A DNA stretch of 64,000 nt from Pelomonas sp. SE-A7 (GTDB lineage Bacteria; Pseudomonadota; Gammaproteobacteria; Burkholderiales; Burkholderiaceae_C). The notes below the pieces were generated by a model that saw nothing but the letters and a program-made list of their open reading frames with translations, ran no database searches and was not told where the DNA came from. The translations under genes were made by a program, and so were the position numbers. Location of the stretch: NCBI RefSeq assembly GCF_030345705.1, contig NZ_JAUASW010000001.1, positions 2,418,001 to 2,482,000 of the forward strand, written 5' to 3'. Below are positions 1 through 8,340 of the stretch, in pieces. The stretch's first letter is position 1. Every line of letters starts with the position of its first letter.

Positions 1-2
1 AG

Positions 3-1370
3 ATCGCCCGCCGGCATGAGGTCTGCCCCTACTACCTGAGCCAGGAGCTGGTGCGCTGGTCCGACCTGGTGGTCGGCGACTACAACTACTTCTTCGACGG
101 CAGCGCCCTCTTGCATTCGCTGGCCCAGGTCAATGACTGGCGGGTCGCCCTGCTGGTGGACGAGGCCCACAACCTGGTGGACCGCGGCCGCTCCATGTAC
201 AGCGCCGAGCTGCGGCCCGACAGCCTGGCCGACGCGCGCGGCTCGGCCACGGCCCGCCAGCAAGGCACGATCAAGCGTGCGCTCGACAAGCTGCGCAAGA
301 CCTGGCACGCGCTCGCCTCAGAAATCGCCGAGGCAAGCGACGGCTACCGCGTCTGCACCGAGCCGCCGCCGGCCTGGCTGGAGGCCCTGGTCAATGCCAG
401 CGGTACGATCAGCGAGCACCTGGCCGAACATCCGGCCGATGCGCCCGATCCGGCCCTGCAAGGCTTCTATCTCGAGGCCCTGCAGTTCCTGCGGCTGTGC
501 GAGACGCTGGAGCCCAGCCATTCCCTCATCGACCTCTCGCGCAACGACAGCCCCTCGCCGCTGGCCAGAGGCAAGGACGCCGCCTGGCGCGCCGAGACGC
601 CGGTGGTCTGCCTGCGCAACATCGTGCCGGCGCCGCACCTGAAGCCGCGGCTGGAGTCGGCCCACACGGTCACGCTGTTCTCGGCCACCTTGCAGCCGCC
701 GGCCTGCTATGCCGACCTGCTGGGCCTGCCCGAGCAGCACGCCTGGGTCGATGTGGAATCGCCGTTCAGGGCCGAACAATTGCGGGTCGAGGTGGCCCGC
801 GAGGTCTCGACCCGCTGGCGCGACCGCGCCGGCTCGCTGGACCGCATCGCCGAGCGCATCGCCGGCGAGTACGCGAGACGCCCCGGGAACTACCTGGCCT
901 TCTTCAGCAGCTACGACTACCTGCAGCAGGCGGCCGACCGTCTGGCCGCGCGCCACCCCGATCTGCCGCAATGGCGCCAGCAGCGCCGCATGGGCGAGGC
1001 CGAGCAGAAGGCCTTTCTCGAACGCTTCACCGAAGTGAGCCGCGGCATCGCCTTCGCCGTGCTGGGCGGCGCCTTTGCCGAGGGCGTGGATCTGCCGGGC
1101 GACCGGCTGATCGGTGCCTTCGTCGCCACGCTGGGCCTGCCCCAGGTCAATCCGGTGATGGAGCAGTTCCGCGAACGCCTGGATGCGCGCTTCGGCGCCG
1201 GCCGCGGTTATGACTACGCCTACCTGGTGCCGGGGCTGCAGAAAGTCGTGCAGGCCGCCGGCCGCGTGATTCGCACGACCGAGGACCAGGGCGTGGTCGT
1301 GCTGCTGGATGACCGCTTTGCAAGGCGCGAGGTGCGCGCCCTGCTGCCGCGCTGGTGGGCCTTGGGCTAG
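3..1370 (+). CDS. ATP-dependent DNA helicase, DinG/XPD (Rad3) type, 5'-truncated by window edge
   Basis: The reading frame is open from base 3, so the 5' end lies outside the window; 455 residues are visible. The early CPYYLSQEL segment looks like part of the Cys-rich iron-sulfur domain of XPD/DinG superfamily 2 helicases. It is followed by VVGDYNYFFD and the Walker B/DEAH box VDEAHNLVD. Towards the C-terminus GGAFAEGVDLPGD resembles helicase motif V, and QAAGRVIRTTEDQG is the motif VI arginine finger. By family knowledge these are 5'-3' DNA helicases used in repair and in resolving unusual structures; the lineage with this C-terminal region is often annotated simply as ATP-dependent DNA helicase. 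The only uncertainty is the missing N-terminus with Walker A. Confidence 0.9.
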   Translation: MARRHEVCPYYLSQELVRWSDLVVGDYNYFFDGSALLHSLAQVNDWRVALLVDEAHNLVDRGRSMYSAELRPDSLADARGSATARQQGTIKRALDKLRKTWHALASEIAEASDGYRVCTEPPPAWLEALVNASGTISEHLAEHPADAPDPALQGFYLEALQFLRLCETLEPSHSLIDLSRNDSPSPLARGKDAAWRAETPVVCLRNIVPAPHLKPRLESAHTVTLFSATLQPPACYADLLGLPEQHAWVDVESPFRAEQLRVEVAREVSTRWRDRAGSLDRIAERIAGEYARRPGNYLAFFSSYDYLQQAADRLAARHPDLPQWRQQRRMGEAEQKAFLERFTEVSRGIAFAVLGGAFAEGVDLPGDRLIGAFVATLGLPQVNPVMEQFRERLDARFGAGRGYDYAYLVPGLQKVVQAAGRVIRTTEDQGVVVLLDDRFARREVRALLPRWWALG

Positions 1371-1412
1371 TGGCATGATCGCGCGCTGCCCCGCCCGTCT
1401 GACGAGGACTTC

Positions 1413-1691
1413 ATGAAGATCACGCCCTCCCTGACCACCGCCGCCCTGGCCGGCCTGTTCTCCGCTGCCGCCTGGCCCTGGCTGTGGTCGCGCTATGGCG
1501 TGGCCAATGCCAACGGCGTCGTCGAGCTGGCCCTGGGCACGGTGCTGCTGGTCGGCCTGCCGGCCCATGCCTTCGTCGTCGGCTTCGGCGCCTCGGGCCG
1601 CGGTGTGGACAAGCCGCTGCTGCTGCGCATCGCGGCCTGGCTTTTGGCAGCTGCGGCGATGAGCCTGGTGGGACTGGTGCTGCGCGGCTGA
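1413..1691 (+). CDS. Small inner-membrane protein, unknown function
   Basis: This 92-residue protein starts at ATG 1413, 42 bases after the helicase stop, behind a GACGAGGA-like ribosome binding site. It has three or so hydrophobic stretches (about residues 5-20, 33-52 and 67-90) separated by short polar turns, so it is probably an integral membrane protein with short loops. No catalytic motif is visible and the family is not recognised. It may be co-transcribed with the helicase. Confidence 0.6.
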   Translation: MKITPSLTTAALAGLFSAAAWPWLWSRYGVANANGVVELALGTVLLVGLPAHAFVVGFGASGRGVDKPLLLRIAAWLLAAAAMSLVGLVLRG

Positions 1692-1794
1692 GCGCCTTCC
1701 CCCACCAATGGCGGATAGGGCAAGGCCCGAGCCGGACCGATGCAGGGATCGCCTAGGATCCGGCCCCTGTCATCACCTCACCGACAAGAAGTCA

Positions 1795-2220
1795 ATGATC
1801 CGCCTGCTTGTGGTGGTCGGCCTGGTCTGGCTGGCCCTGATGCCGCCCTTGTTCACCGACGGCGCCTGCACCGCCGAATATCTGCAGGCCGAGTCGCTGG
1901 TCGGTAGCAGCCAGGCCTCGCTGAAGACACCCGAGTCGGCCCGCGACTTCCTCGCGGCCCGCGGCCTCGAGGTCCGTCTGCTGACCCCTGACGACTGCGC
2001 CCGCGCCAAGCCGCGCTTTCTGAGCCAATGCGGCAGCGGCAGCCTGGTCTATGCCAGCGTGCCGGTGCGCAACAAGGTCTGCAGCTTCTACCGGGACGAC
2101 AGCAGCCGCATCCAGCTGCACTACGATCGCCGCAACCGCCTGCTGCGCACCGTCACCGAGATGAAACCGCACAAGTACCTGCCCCTGCCCTGGGGCGGAC
2201 GCATCGACTGGGCCCGCTGA
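1795..2220 (+). CDS. Secreted or membrane-anchored hypothetical protein
   Basis: A 141-residue protein beginning with a hydrophobic segment (MIRLLVVVGLVWLALMPPLF) that serves as signal peptide or anchor. The remainder is polar and has four cysteines (CTAEY, DDCARAK, SQCGS, KVCSFY), which suggests periplasmic disulfides. An upstream in-frame ATG exists at 1708, but the 29 residues it would add are low quality and displace the hydrophobic N-terminus, so 1795 is preferred. Function is not recognised. Confidence 0.6.
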   Translation: MIRLLVVVGLVWLALMPPLFTDGACTAEYLQAESLVGSSQASLKTPESARDFLAARGLEVRLLTPDDCARAKPRFLSQCGSGSLVYASVPVRNKVCSFYRDDSSRIQLHYDRRNRLLRTVTEMKPHKYLPLPWGGRIDWAR

Positions 2221-2233
2221 AACGACGCAAGCC

Positions 2234-2290
2234 ATGAAAGCCGCGCTGACGGTCCTCTTGAAGAACCACGGGCCGGGTGCCACGCGATGA
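2234..2290 (+). CDS. Possible 18-codon leader ORF ahead of the VOC gene
   Basis: ATG at 2234 opens an 18-residue frame (MKAALTVLLKNHGPGATR) whose TGA overlaps the ATG of the following VOC gene in an ATGA arrangement, the usual sign of translational coupling. It could be a leader peptide, a relic of a lost upstream gene, or chance. There is no independent support for translation. Confidence 0.2.
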   Translation: MKAALTVLLKNHGPGATR

Positions 2291-2667
2291 GCCCCCCGCC
2301 CCTCCCCGCCCTCGTGCTCTTCGTCGCCGACGTGTCCGGCATGGCCCGCTTCTATGGCCAGCTGGCGGGCATGACGAAGGTGCATGCGGACGAGGAGCAT
2401 GTGGTGCTCGAAGGCCATGGGCTGCAGCTGGTCCTCCACAAGCTGCGCGGCGAACCGGCGGTGGAGCAACCGCCGGAGCCGCGCGAGGACTGCTACCTGA
2501 AGCTGTGCCTGCCGGTCGCCAGCCTGGCCGCGGCACGCGCGGCGGCACCGGCGCTGGGCGGGCGGCTGGGCCCGGTCGAGCGCGAATGGGAAGCCCGCGG
2601 CTTCCGTGCCTGCGATGGTGTGGACCCCGAAGGCAATGTCTACCAGCTGCGCGAGCGCGCGCCCTGA
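2287..2667 (+). CDS. VOC (glyoxalase/bleomycin-resistance) family protein
   Basis: A 126-residue single-module vicinal-oxygen-chelate protein. The N-terminus LVLFVADVSGMARFYGQLAGM is the typical beta-alpha start of the fold, LQLVLHKL supplies the central strand, and CDGVDPEGNVYQLRE is the characteristic C-terminal strand (DPEGN). Family members bind a metal and act on diverse small molecules, or act as antibiotic-binding proteins; the substrate cannot be read from the sequence. It is followed by the DUF1272 gene after 22 bases, probably in one transcript. Confidence 0.85.
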   Translation: MSPPPLPALVLFVADVSGMARFYGQLAGMTKVHADEEHVVLEGHGLQLVLHKLRGEPAVEQPPEPREDCYLKLCLPVASLAAARAAAPALGGRLGPVEREWEARGFRACDGVDPEGNVYQLRERAP

Positions 2668-2689
2668 AACACCCACGAAGGAGACGAGC

Positions 2690-2932
2690 ATGCTGCAACT
2701 TCGACCCGGCTGTGAATGCTGCGACCGCGACCTGCCGGGCGACAGCCCGGATGCGCGCATCTGCACCTACGAATGCACCTTCTGCGTCCGCTGCGCCGAA
2801 GACAAGCTCAGGAACATCTGCCCGAATTGCGGCGGCGAGCTGGTGGTGCGGCCACGCCGTCCGGCCCACAAGCTGGCGGTCAACCCGGCCTCGACGACCC
2901 GCGTTCTGAAGCCCCAGGGCTGCCCGCCCTGA
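2690..2932 (+). CDS. DUF1272 domain protein, zinc-ribbon-like
   Basis: An 80-residue protein almost entirely made of a DUF1272 domain. It has CECCDRDLP near residue 8, then CTYECTFCVRC and CPNCGGELVVRP, three paired-cysteine knuckles that should bind zinc. The GGAGAC ribosome site at about 2680 selects the ATG at 2690 rather than an in-frame upstream ATG at 2606 inside the VOC gene. The molecular role of DUF1272 is unknown. Confidence 0.85.
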   Translation: MLQLRPGCECCDRDLPGDSPDARICTYECTFCVRCAEDKLRNICPNCGGELVVRPRRPAHKLAVNPASTTRVLKPQGCPP

Positions 2933-2959
2933 GGCCCCGACACCCAAGGAGGAAGACCC

Positions 2960-3385
2960 ATGCTGACCAAGCACAACAAGGTCCTGGCCGCCGCATCGCT
3001 GGCCCTGCTGGCCACGCTGGCCCAGGCGCAGAGCAGCAATAGCAGCAGCAGCCCGCCGCCCGCTTCGATGGCGGCCTACCAGGAGGCCGGCCTGCAGGTC
3101 GAGGCCGAGATCACGGACAACGGCCAGAAGGCGAGCGCCAAGGCCCGCATCGCGGTGCCCGGCCGTCTGGCCTTCACCCAGGGTGACCGGCGCTACACGC
3201 TGCAGTTCGACCCGGCACCGACGGGCAATGTCCGCGTGAGCTATGTGGCCGAGCCGCAGCGCGGCGTCGGCAGCGAGAAACAGCTGGTCGGCAGCAGCGA
3301 GGGCTCGCTGATCGCCGAGATCGGCAAGAAGGCTGCGGTCGAGTTCAGCAGCGGCTTCAAGCTCAACCTGCAGCTGAGCCGCTGA
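2960..3385 (+). CDS. Periplasmic hypothetical protein
   Basis: A 141-residue protein behind a strong AAGGAGGAAG ribosome binding site. A cleavable signal peptide is clear: a positively charged start, hydrophobic core and LAQAQS cleavage region near residue 24. A Ser/Pro-rich linker follows, then a small beta-rich domain. Nothing identifies an enzymatic function. It lies 27 bases after the DUF1272 gene and 38 bases before the next gene, so it is probably in the same operon. Confidence 0.65.
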   Translation: MLTKHNKVLAAASLALLATLAQAQSSNSSSSPPPASMAAYQEAGLQVEAEITDNGQKASAKARIAVPGRLAFTQGDRRYTLQFDPAPTGNVRVSYVAEPQRGVGSEKQLVGSSEGSLIAEIGKKAAVEFSSGFKLNLQLSR

Positions 3386-3423
3386 GCCCCGCCTGGCAAG
3401 ACCTGGCACCGCGCCGGCCCGGC

Positions 3424-4035
3424 TTGCTGGCGGCGCTGCTGCTGGTCCATCTCGCACTGCTCTGGGCCCTGGATCCGCGGGCTCGTCGCCCGTCGGAGCA
3501 GCCGGCTCGCCGGGCGCGCCTGGATCTGAAGGTCTGGGTGCTGCCCAGGCCGCCGGCCGAGCGCGCGGTGGAGCCCCGGACCGAGCCGACCATCAAGCCG
3601 GCCCGGCCGGTGGCCCTGCCAGCACCTGCGCCCGAATCCACCACCGCCACCGCCGAGCCCACCGGCGAGCCGACCCGCTCCGCCGCCGTCGAAGGTCCTC
3701 CTGCTGCAACGATCAGTGAGGGCGCTGCAGCCGCGCGGCCACCGTTGCGCATCATCCTGCCCAAGCCCGGCAAGCCCGGCGAGTTCAGCGCCTTCCACAA
3801 CCCGGCCCTGCATGACCCGCGCAGCAACTCGATCAAGAAGCTGACGCTGGAAGAGAAGATGGGCATTGCCCTGGGCACGATGGAATGCGTGCTGGAGGAA
3901 CGCCAGCCGGACGGCAGCATCTGGCGCGGCGGCGGACGCATCGTCTACCAGCAGTCCGCCATCGCGGCCATAGGCGGTGCAGCCACCGGTTCAGGCAAGG
4001 ACGCCGTCGTCGCCGTCTGCGTGCGGCCGGGCTGA
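3424..4035 (+). CDS. Pro/Ala-rich envelope protein with N-terminal anchor (TonB-like layout)
   Basis: A 203-residue protein, best start TTG 3424. A short hydrophobic segment (residues 1-16) is followed by a long Pro/Ala/Glu linker (about 30-100) and a compact C-terminal region with one late Cys (CVRPG end). This layout recalls TonB-like or periplasm-spanning proteins, but no TonB C-terminal domain can be recognised. It resembles in design, not obviously in sequence, the larger protein at 32533-33885. Function unknown. Confidence 0.5.
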   Translation: MLAALLLVHLALLWALDPRARRPSEQPARRARLDLKVWVLPRPPAERAVEPRTEPTIKPARPVALPAPAPESTTATAEPTGEPTRSAAVEGPPAATISEGAAAARPPLRIILPKPGKPGEFSAFHNPALHDPRSNSIKKLTLEEKMGIALGTMECVLEERQPDGSIWRGGGRIVYQQSAIAAIGGAATGSGKDAVVAVCVRPG

Positions 4036-4106
4036 GGCTCAGCCTGTTCGCGGCCTGATACTGTCGCCACCCAGCCCTGAACGCCCGGACCAAGGACGCC
4101 GACCCC

Positions 4107-4745
4107 ATGTACCTGCCCAGCCATTTCGAGGTCAAGGAGCGCGAGCCGTTGCTGGCGCTGATCGAGGCCAACCCGCTCGCCACCTGGGTGATGCCCACGC
4201 CCGACGAACCGCTGCAGGCCAACCACATCCCCTTTCTGCTGGATCGCAGCCGCGGCGAGCAGGGCCTGCTCATCGGCCATGTGGCCCGCGCCAATCCGGT
4301 CTGGAAGGCCTGCACCGGCGAGGCCGAGGCCCTGCTGGTGTTCCAGGATTCGCAGGCCTACATCTCACCCAACTGGTACCCGAGCAAGGCCGAGCATGGC
4401 AAGGCGGTGCCGACCTGGAACTACGCCGTCGTCCATGTGCATGGCCGGCCGCGAGCGATCGAGGACAAGACCGCCCTGCTCGAAATCGTCACCCGGCTGA
4501 CCCGCCGCCACGAGTCGGCTCAGCCCCAGCCCTGGGACGTCACCGACGCGCCCATCGACTACATAGACAAGCTGCTGGGCGCCATCGTCGGCATCGAGAT
4601 CCCGATCGAGCGGCTGCAGGGCAAGTGGAAGGTCAGCCAGAACCGCAGCGCAGAGGACCGGGCCGGCCTGTCTGCGGCCCTGCGCCATTCCGGTGGCGAC
4701 GAGGCGAAGCAGATGGCAGACTGGAGCGATCGCCCACCGGCCTGA
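4107..4745 (+). CDS. FMN-binding negative transcriptional regulator, PaiB family
   Basis: 212 residues, the normal length of the PaiB family. Hallmarks are MYLPSHFEV at the start, LATWVMPTPDEPLQANHIPF, then SPNWYPSK and VPTWNYAVVHVHG, which form the FMN-binding split barrel, and a C-terminal KVSQNRSAEDRAGL segment. PaiB of Bacillus represses sporulation and protease genes; in proteobacteria the role is unclear and may be flavin-dependent redox chemistry. The gene precedes the cytochrome c gene by 15 bases. Confidence 0.9.
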   Translation: MYLPSHFEVKEREPLLALIEANPLATWVMPTPDEPLQANHIPFLLDRSRGEQGLLIGHVARANPVWKACTGEAEALLVFQDSQAYISPNWYPSKAEHGKAVPTWNYAVVHVHGRPRAIEDKTALLEIVTRLTRRHESAQPQPWDVTDAPIDYIDKLLGAIVGIEIPIERLQGKWKVSQNRSAEDRAGLSAALRHSGGDEAKQMADWSDRPPA

Positions 4746-4760
4746 ACCCAGGAGGTCCGC

Positions 4761-5630
4761 ATGGCAGTTCGGCGCGTCTTGTCCTGGCTCGTCGCCCTGC
4801 TCTTGCTGGCAGCCGTGGCGGCAGCGGCAGCGGTCTGGGTCCTGAGCGAGCGGCACTTGCGCTCGTTCCCGCGTCCACCGCCGTTCGCGCAAGCCATACC
4901 CACCGATGCCGCAGCCATCGCCCGCGGCGAGCACCTGCTCAACACGCGCGGCTGCAAGGGTTGTCATGGCGCACAGCTGGAGGGCCAGCTGTTCTACGGC
5001 ACACCGGCACCCGGCCTGGCCGCCCTGGCCCGCACGGCGAGCGCGGCCGAGCTGGAAGCAGCGATACGCCACGGCATAGGCCGCGACGGCAAGGCCCTTT
5101 ACACCATGCCGGCCTTCAGCTTCGTCCACCTGAACGACGCCGACCTGGCCGACCTGATCGCCTACCTGCGCCAGGCGCCGCTGCCACCGCAGCCGGACCT
5201 GCCTGAGCCCAGCCTGGCCTGGCGGGTGCGCCTGGACCTGGCCCTGGGCCGCGACGGCGCCGTGCCGCATTGGCTGCCCCAGGTGCCGACGCTCAAGCAC
5301 CAGGCGGGCCCCGATGCCTCGCTGGCCCGCGGCGAATAAATCGCCATGACCACCTGCATCGAATGCCATGGCTTCTCGCTGCATGCCGACGAGCCCTGGG
5401 CCAGCGGCGGTCCGCCGTTCGCGCCGGACCTGCGCCTGATCGCCGCCTACGGGCCGGCCGAGTTCCGCACGCTGATGAAGACCGGGCGCGCCCTGGGAGA
5501 TCGCGAATTGAAGATGATGAGCGGCGTGGCCCGTGGCCGCTTCAGCCATTTCAGCGAGCAGGAGCTCGCCGATCTCTACCGATTCCTCCGACACCAGGCC
5601 GGCGCGCCGGACCCGAGCAAACCATCATGA
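4761..5630 (+). pseudogene. Di-haem cytochrome c family protein, interrupted by an in-frame TAA
   Basis: The first part (4761-5336) has an N-terminal membrane anchor (residues 8-27), a haem-c motif CKGCH at residues 65-69 and a likely axial Met in YTMPAF. The frame reads LARGE, then TAA at 5337-5339, then continues without shift as IAMTTCIECHGFSL, carrying a second haem-c motif CIECH. Such two-domain membrane cytochromes normally read LARGEYxAxxxxCxxCH here, so TAA most simply replaces TAC (Tyr). Re-initiation at ATG 5346 would make a haem domain without export signal. Either this is a true nonsense mutation, a sequencing error, or readthrough. The 3' end overlaps the DUF1330 gene in an ATGA. 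Confidence 0.8.
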
Positions 5631-5941
5631 GCAACAACTCCAAGGGCTACTGGATCGCCCGCGTCGACGTCAGCGACCCAGAGCAATACAAGGCCTATGT
5701 GGCCGCCAACGCCAAGCCCTTCGCCGCCCATGGCGCGCGCTTCCTGGTGCGCGGCGGCGCGTTCGAGAACCCCGAGGGCGGCCACCGCAGCCGCAATGTG
5801 GTGATCGAGTTCCCCAGCTACCAGGCCGCCGTCGCCTGCTGGCATGACCCCGACTACCAGGCGGCCATCCGGCTGCGCGCGCCGGTCTCGGTGATCGACC
5901 TGGTGATCATCGAGGGCTACGACGGACCGCAGCCGGCTTGA
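5627..5941 (+). CDS. DUF1330 family protein
   Basis: A 104-residue protein with the DUF1330 pattern: GYWIARVDVSDPEQYKAYV at the start, ARFLVRGGAFE in the middle and VVIEFPSYQAAVACWHDPDYQ, a ferredoxin-like alpha+beta dimeric fold. The family is related to ABM/EthD-like domains but has no assigned reaction. Its ATG overlaps the stop of the cytochrome gene, which argues that the two are translated together. Confidence 0.88.
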   Translation: MSNNSKGYWIARVDVSDPEQYKAYVAANAKPFAAHGARFLVRGGAFENPEGGHRSRNVVIEFPSYQAAVACWHDPDYQAAIRLRAPVSVIDLVIIEGYDGPQPA

Positions 5942-5951
5942 GCCTGCGAGC

Positions 5952-6380
5952 TCAGAACGAGGCGATGCTGCCGCGCTTGTCGTAGAGGCCGGCCTTGTCG
6001 GCACCGGCCACGGCGATCAGGCACAGCAGCAGGCAGACGCTGTATTCGCAGCCGCCCGAGCCATGCTCGCCGACGAACCAGCCGCGCGGTGCATGGACCA
6101 CGAAAATGCCGCCCACCGCAATCGCCATCAGGCCCAGCACCGAGTAGCGCGCCTTGTAGCCCAGCAGCACCAGCAGGCCGCAGACGATCTCGACCGTGGT
6201 GATGCCCCAGACCACGCCCAGCGGAAACGGAAAGCCCTTGTTGCCCATGAAGTCGGCAAAGCGCGGAATCGTGCCGTTCAAGACACGCGTTATGGCATGG
6301 GCCAGGAACAGTCCGGCCACACCCATTCTCAGCAGGGTCAGGCTGGTGCGCAGCGAAGGGATGAGGCGGTCGATGATCAT
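5952..6380 (-). CDS. DoxX family membrane protein
   Basis: 142 residues with four predicted transmembrane helices (about 15-33, 55-80, 83-102 and 115-132). The DoxX/SURF4-like core is seen in LRMGVAGLFLAHAITR, GVVWGITTVEIVCGLLVLLG and YSVLGLMAIAVGG. DoxX proteins are small inner-membrane proteins often linked to redox homeostasis. It ends only 11 bases from the convergent DUF1330 gene and lies at the tail of a reverse-strand run of small genes. Confidence 0.85.
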   Translation of the reverse strand: MIIDRLIPSLRTSLTLLRMGVAGLFLAHAITRVLNGTIPRFADFMGNKGFPFPLGVVWGITTVEIVCGLLVLLGYKARYSVLGLMAIAVGGIFVVHAPRGWFVGEHGSGGCEYSVCLLLCLIAVAGADKAGLYDKRGSIASF

Positions 6381-6456
6381 GGGCGGTCCTTGAGGGAGCG
6401 GTGCAGAGGCGGCGAGGATGCCAGCCGCGGCCGGGCGTGCCGGGAGTCACTTCGGG

Positions 6457-7053
6457 TTAAACCTTGGCCCGCCCCTCGAACAGCTCGATGGCGGCCTGCG
6501 CCACCTGGCGGGTGTCGTACCAGGCATAGGCGCCCACGCCCGCCGCGCCCACCAGGGGCAGCCAGCGGGCCAGGCTGCTGCCCAGCGCGCGCTGGCTCAG
6601 CTTGAGGCCGATGGCGGCGGCCAGCTTCTTCAGCGCACCGGCCGCCAGCGGCTGCACCACCAGGCGCTCGCCCACGCGGACAGCGAGGTCGCGCAGGCCT
6701 TGCGCCGCCGTGTGACGGAACAGGCAGTAAAGCATCTGCGTGCGGTCCAGCTCCTGCGTGCGACCGTAGACCGCGGCGATGTCGGCCACCAGCTGCGACT
6801 GGATGCGCCACACGCTCATCATCTCGGGCACCAGGGTCAGCCAGCCCAGCGGACCGACCGGCAGGCTCAGGCTGCCGGCCGCCAGCGCGGCGCGGCGGGC
6901 GGCACGCTCGGTCAGGCGCCGCGCCTGCTGTTCCGGTCGGCTGGCGGCGGCTTCGCTGGACGCCGGCCGCTGCGCCACCAGGTCCAGCAAGGCCTCGCCC
7001 AGCGCGCCGGCCACGTCGCGCCCTGAATTCGGGCTGTGGCTGCTGCTGTTCAA
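6457..7053 (-). CDS. EcsC-like hypothetical protein
   Basis: 198 residues starting at TTG 7053, whose TTGA overlaps the TGA of the upstream VOC gene. The sequence has amphipathic helices (GALGEALLDLV, RLTERAARRAAL), a glycine-rich membrane-associating stretch (LPVGPLGWLTLVPEMMSVW) and a C-terminal RWLPLVGAAGVGAYAWYDT typical of EcsC-domain proteins. EcsC has no established biochemical role. The long in-frame extension to 7275 lies inside the VOC gene and is rejected. Confidence 0.55.
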   Translation of the reverse strand: MNSSSHSPNSGRDVAGALGEALLDLVAQRPASSEAAASRPEQQARRLTERAARRAALAAGSLSLPVGPLGWLTLVPEMMSVWRIQSQLVADIAAVYGRTQELDRTQMLYCLFRHTAAQGLRDLAVRVGERLVVQPLAAGALKKLAAAIGLKLSQRALGSSLARWLPLVGAAGVGAYAWYDTRQVAQAAIELFEGRAKV

Positions 7054-7439
7054 AGCGGCTGGTAGAACTGCAGGCCGTTGCCGGCCGGGTCGTGCAAATG
7101 GAACTCGCGCGTGCCCCAGGGCGTATCGGCCGGCATGGCATAGGGGCTGCGGCTGCGCGCGCCGCTGTCTATGCCCGCGGCAGCGAACTCGCGCTGCAGC
7201 GCATCCACGTCGTCCACCAGCAGCCGGTAGACCGGCCGGTCCATGCCGGCCGGCAGGCCGGACAGATCGTTCCACTGGATGTGCAGCTCCGCGCCCTCGC
7301 GTATCACCGCCGCATAGCGCGGCGCTGTCGCCGAGTCCTGGAAGTCGAGCACGAAGCCGAGCTGCTCATAGAAGCGGACCGACTCGGTCACGTCATGGGC
7401 CATCAATACCGGATGGACGGCAAGCAGGCGGGGTCCCAT
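7050..7439 (-). CDS. VOC family protein (glyoxalase/bleomycin-resistance type)
   Basis: 129 residues. ATG 7439 is preceded by an AAGGACA ribosome site, so an upstream ATG at 7469 is not needed. The start LAVHPVLMAHDVTESVRFYEQLGF, the central AELHIQWNDL and the ending FHLHDPAGNGLQFYQPL are classic for one VOC module. It resembles bleomycin-resistance-like dimeric proteins; the ligand is unknown. It overlaps the next gene by 4 bases. Confidence 0.87.
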   Translation of the reverse strand: MGPRLLAVHPVLMAHDVTESVRFYEQLGFVLDFQDSATAPRYAAVIREGAELHIQWNDLSGLPAGMDRPVYRLLVDDVDALQREFAAAGIDSGARSRSPYAMPADTPWGTREFHLHDPAGNGLQFYQPL

Positions 7440-7450
7440 GGCCTGTCCTT

Positions 7451-7867
7451 TCAGCCCAGGCGCCGCCAACTCAGGCGATGCCCCAGCCAGGCCATGGGCA
7501 GGTAGGCCAGGATCACGTCCACCGCATTGAACCAGGCCGGGCCCGGCAGCATGAAGCAGTTGGCGATGCCGCCCAGCATGAACATCACGCCCACGGCATA
7601 GGCCGCGCGCACCGAGCGGTCGGGGGTGAGCACGGTCGCCACCGCGGCGCCGACCAGGGTGCCCAGCGCATGGGCCAGGAAGGGGAACAAGAAGTGCCGA
7701 GGCTCGAACAGATGGATCGTGGCCTTGAGCCCTTCCATCGTGGTCACGTCGGCGCCCGCCGGTGGCGGGATCAGCTTGGGGCCGGTCATGACCAGGGCCA
7801 TGTTGACGATGCTGCCTATGACGAGGCCGGCCAGCACGGCGAGGATCAGGCGAAGCAGGCGATTCAT
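7451..7867 (-). CDS. Four-helix membrane protein, unknown function
   Basis: 138 residues with hydrophobic segments at about 5-27, 62-80, 86-105 and 110-130, and a conserved-looking loop LIPPPAGADVTTMEGLKATI between the first two. The start at 7867 puts a charged MNRLLR ahead of the first helix; the longer in-frame extension to 7957 is arginine/proline-rich and unlikely. Similar proteins are widespread as uncharacterised membrane proteins. It sits in the reverse-strand run of small genes. Confidence 0.65.
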   Translation of the reverse strand: MNRLLRLILAVLAGLVIGSIVNMALVMTGPKLIPPPAGADVTTMEGLKATIHLFEPRHFLFPFLAHALGTLVGAAVATVLTPDRSVRAAYAVGVMFMLGGIANCFMLPGPAWFNAVDVILAYLPMAWLGHRLSWRRLG

Positions 7868-7963
7868 CTTGCAGACTCCGGACGCTGTGGATGGACCGAT
7901 TCTTGGCCCGGCTACCGGCCGCCGCACCAGGGCATCCCCGGGGGTCGGCGGCGGCACCGGTTC

Positions 7964-8335
7964 CTATAGCGCCTGGCCGAAGTACAGCGTGTGGCCCTGG
8001 TTGTCGCGCAGCACGATCTCACGGGTGCTCCAGGCGGTGTCGTGCACGTCCTGGTCCAGCTTCAGGCCACGCGCCTTGAGCTGCTCGGCCAGCTCTGCCA
8101 CGTCGCCGGTGGTCAGGTACAGGTGCAGATGGCCGCCCTCGTCCACATAGGGAATCGAGGGGTCGGGCTGGTCGACGAGCTTCAGGTGGATCTGCTGGTC
8201 GCCCATGCGCAGGCCGGCGTAGAAGCCCTGGTAGTTGAACGCCAGCTCGAAGCCCAGCTGCTCGGTGTAGAAGCGCAGCGAGGCCTCGAGGTCGGTGGTG
8301 CGCAGCTGCGGCGTGATGGCGGTGATCATGGACAT
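7964..8335 (-). CDS. VOC family protein (glyoxalase)
   Basis: 123 residues forming one VOC module: ITAITPQLRTTDLEASLRFY, then MGDQQIHLKL, then HLHLYLTTGD and the end REIVLRDNQGHTLYFGQ. The ATG at 8335 sits 5 bases after the stop of the DUF1801 gene at 8341, so the two are almost certainly in one operon. It is only distantly similar to the VOC protein at 7050-7439. Confidence 0.87.
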   Translation of the reverse strand: MSMITAITPQLRTTDLEASLRFYTEQLGFELAFNYQGFYAGLRMGDQQIHLKLVDQPDPSIPYVDEGGHLHLYLTTGDVAELAEQLKARGLKLDQDVHDTAWSTREIVLRDNQGHTLYFGQAL

Positions 8336-8340
8336 GGCGC

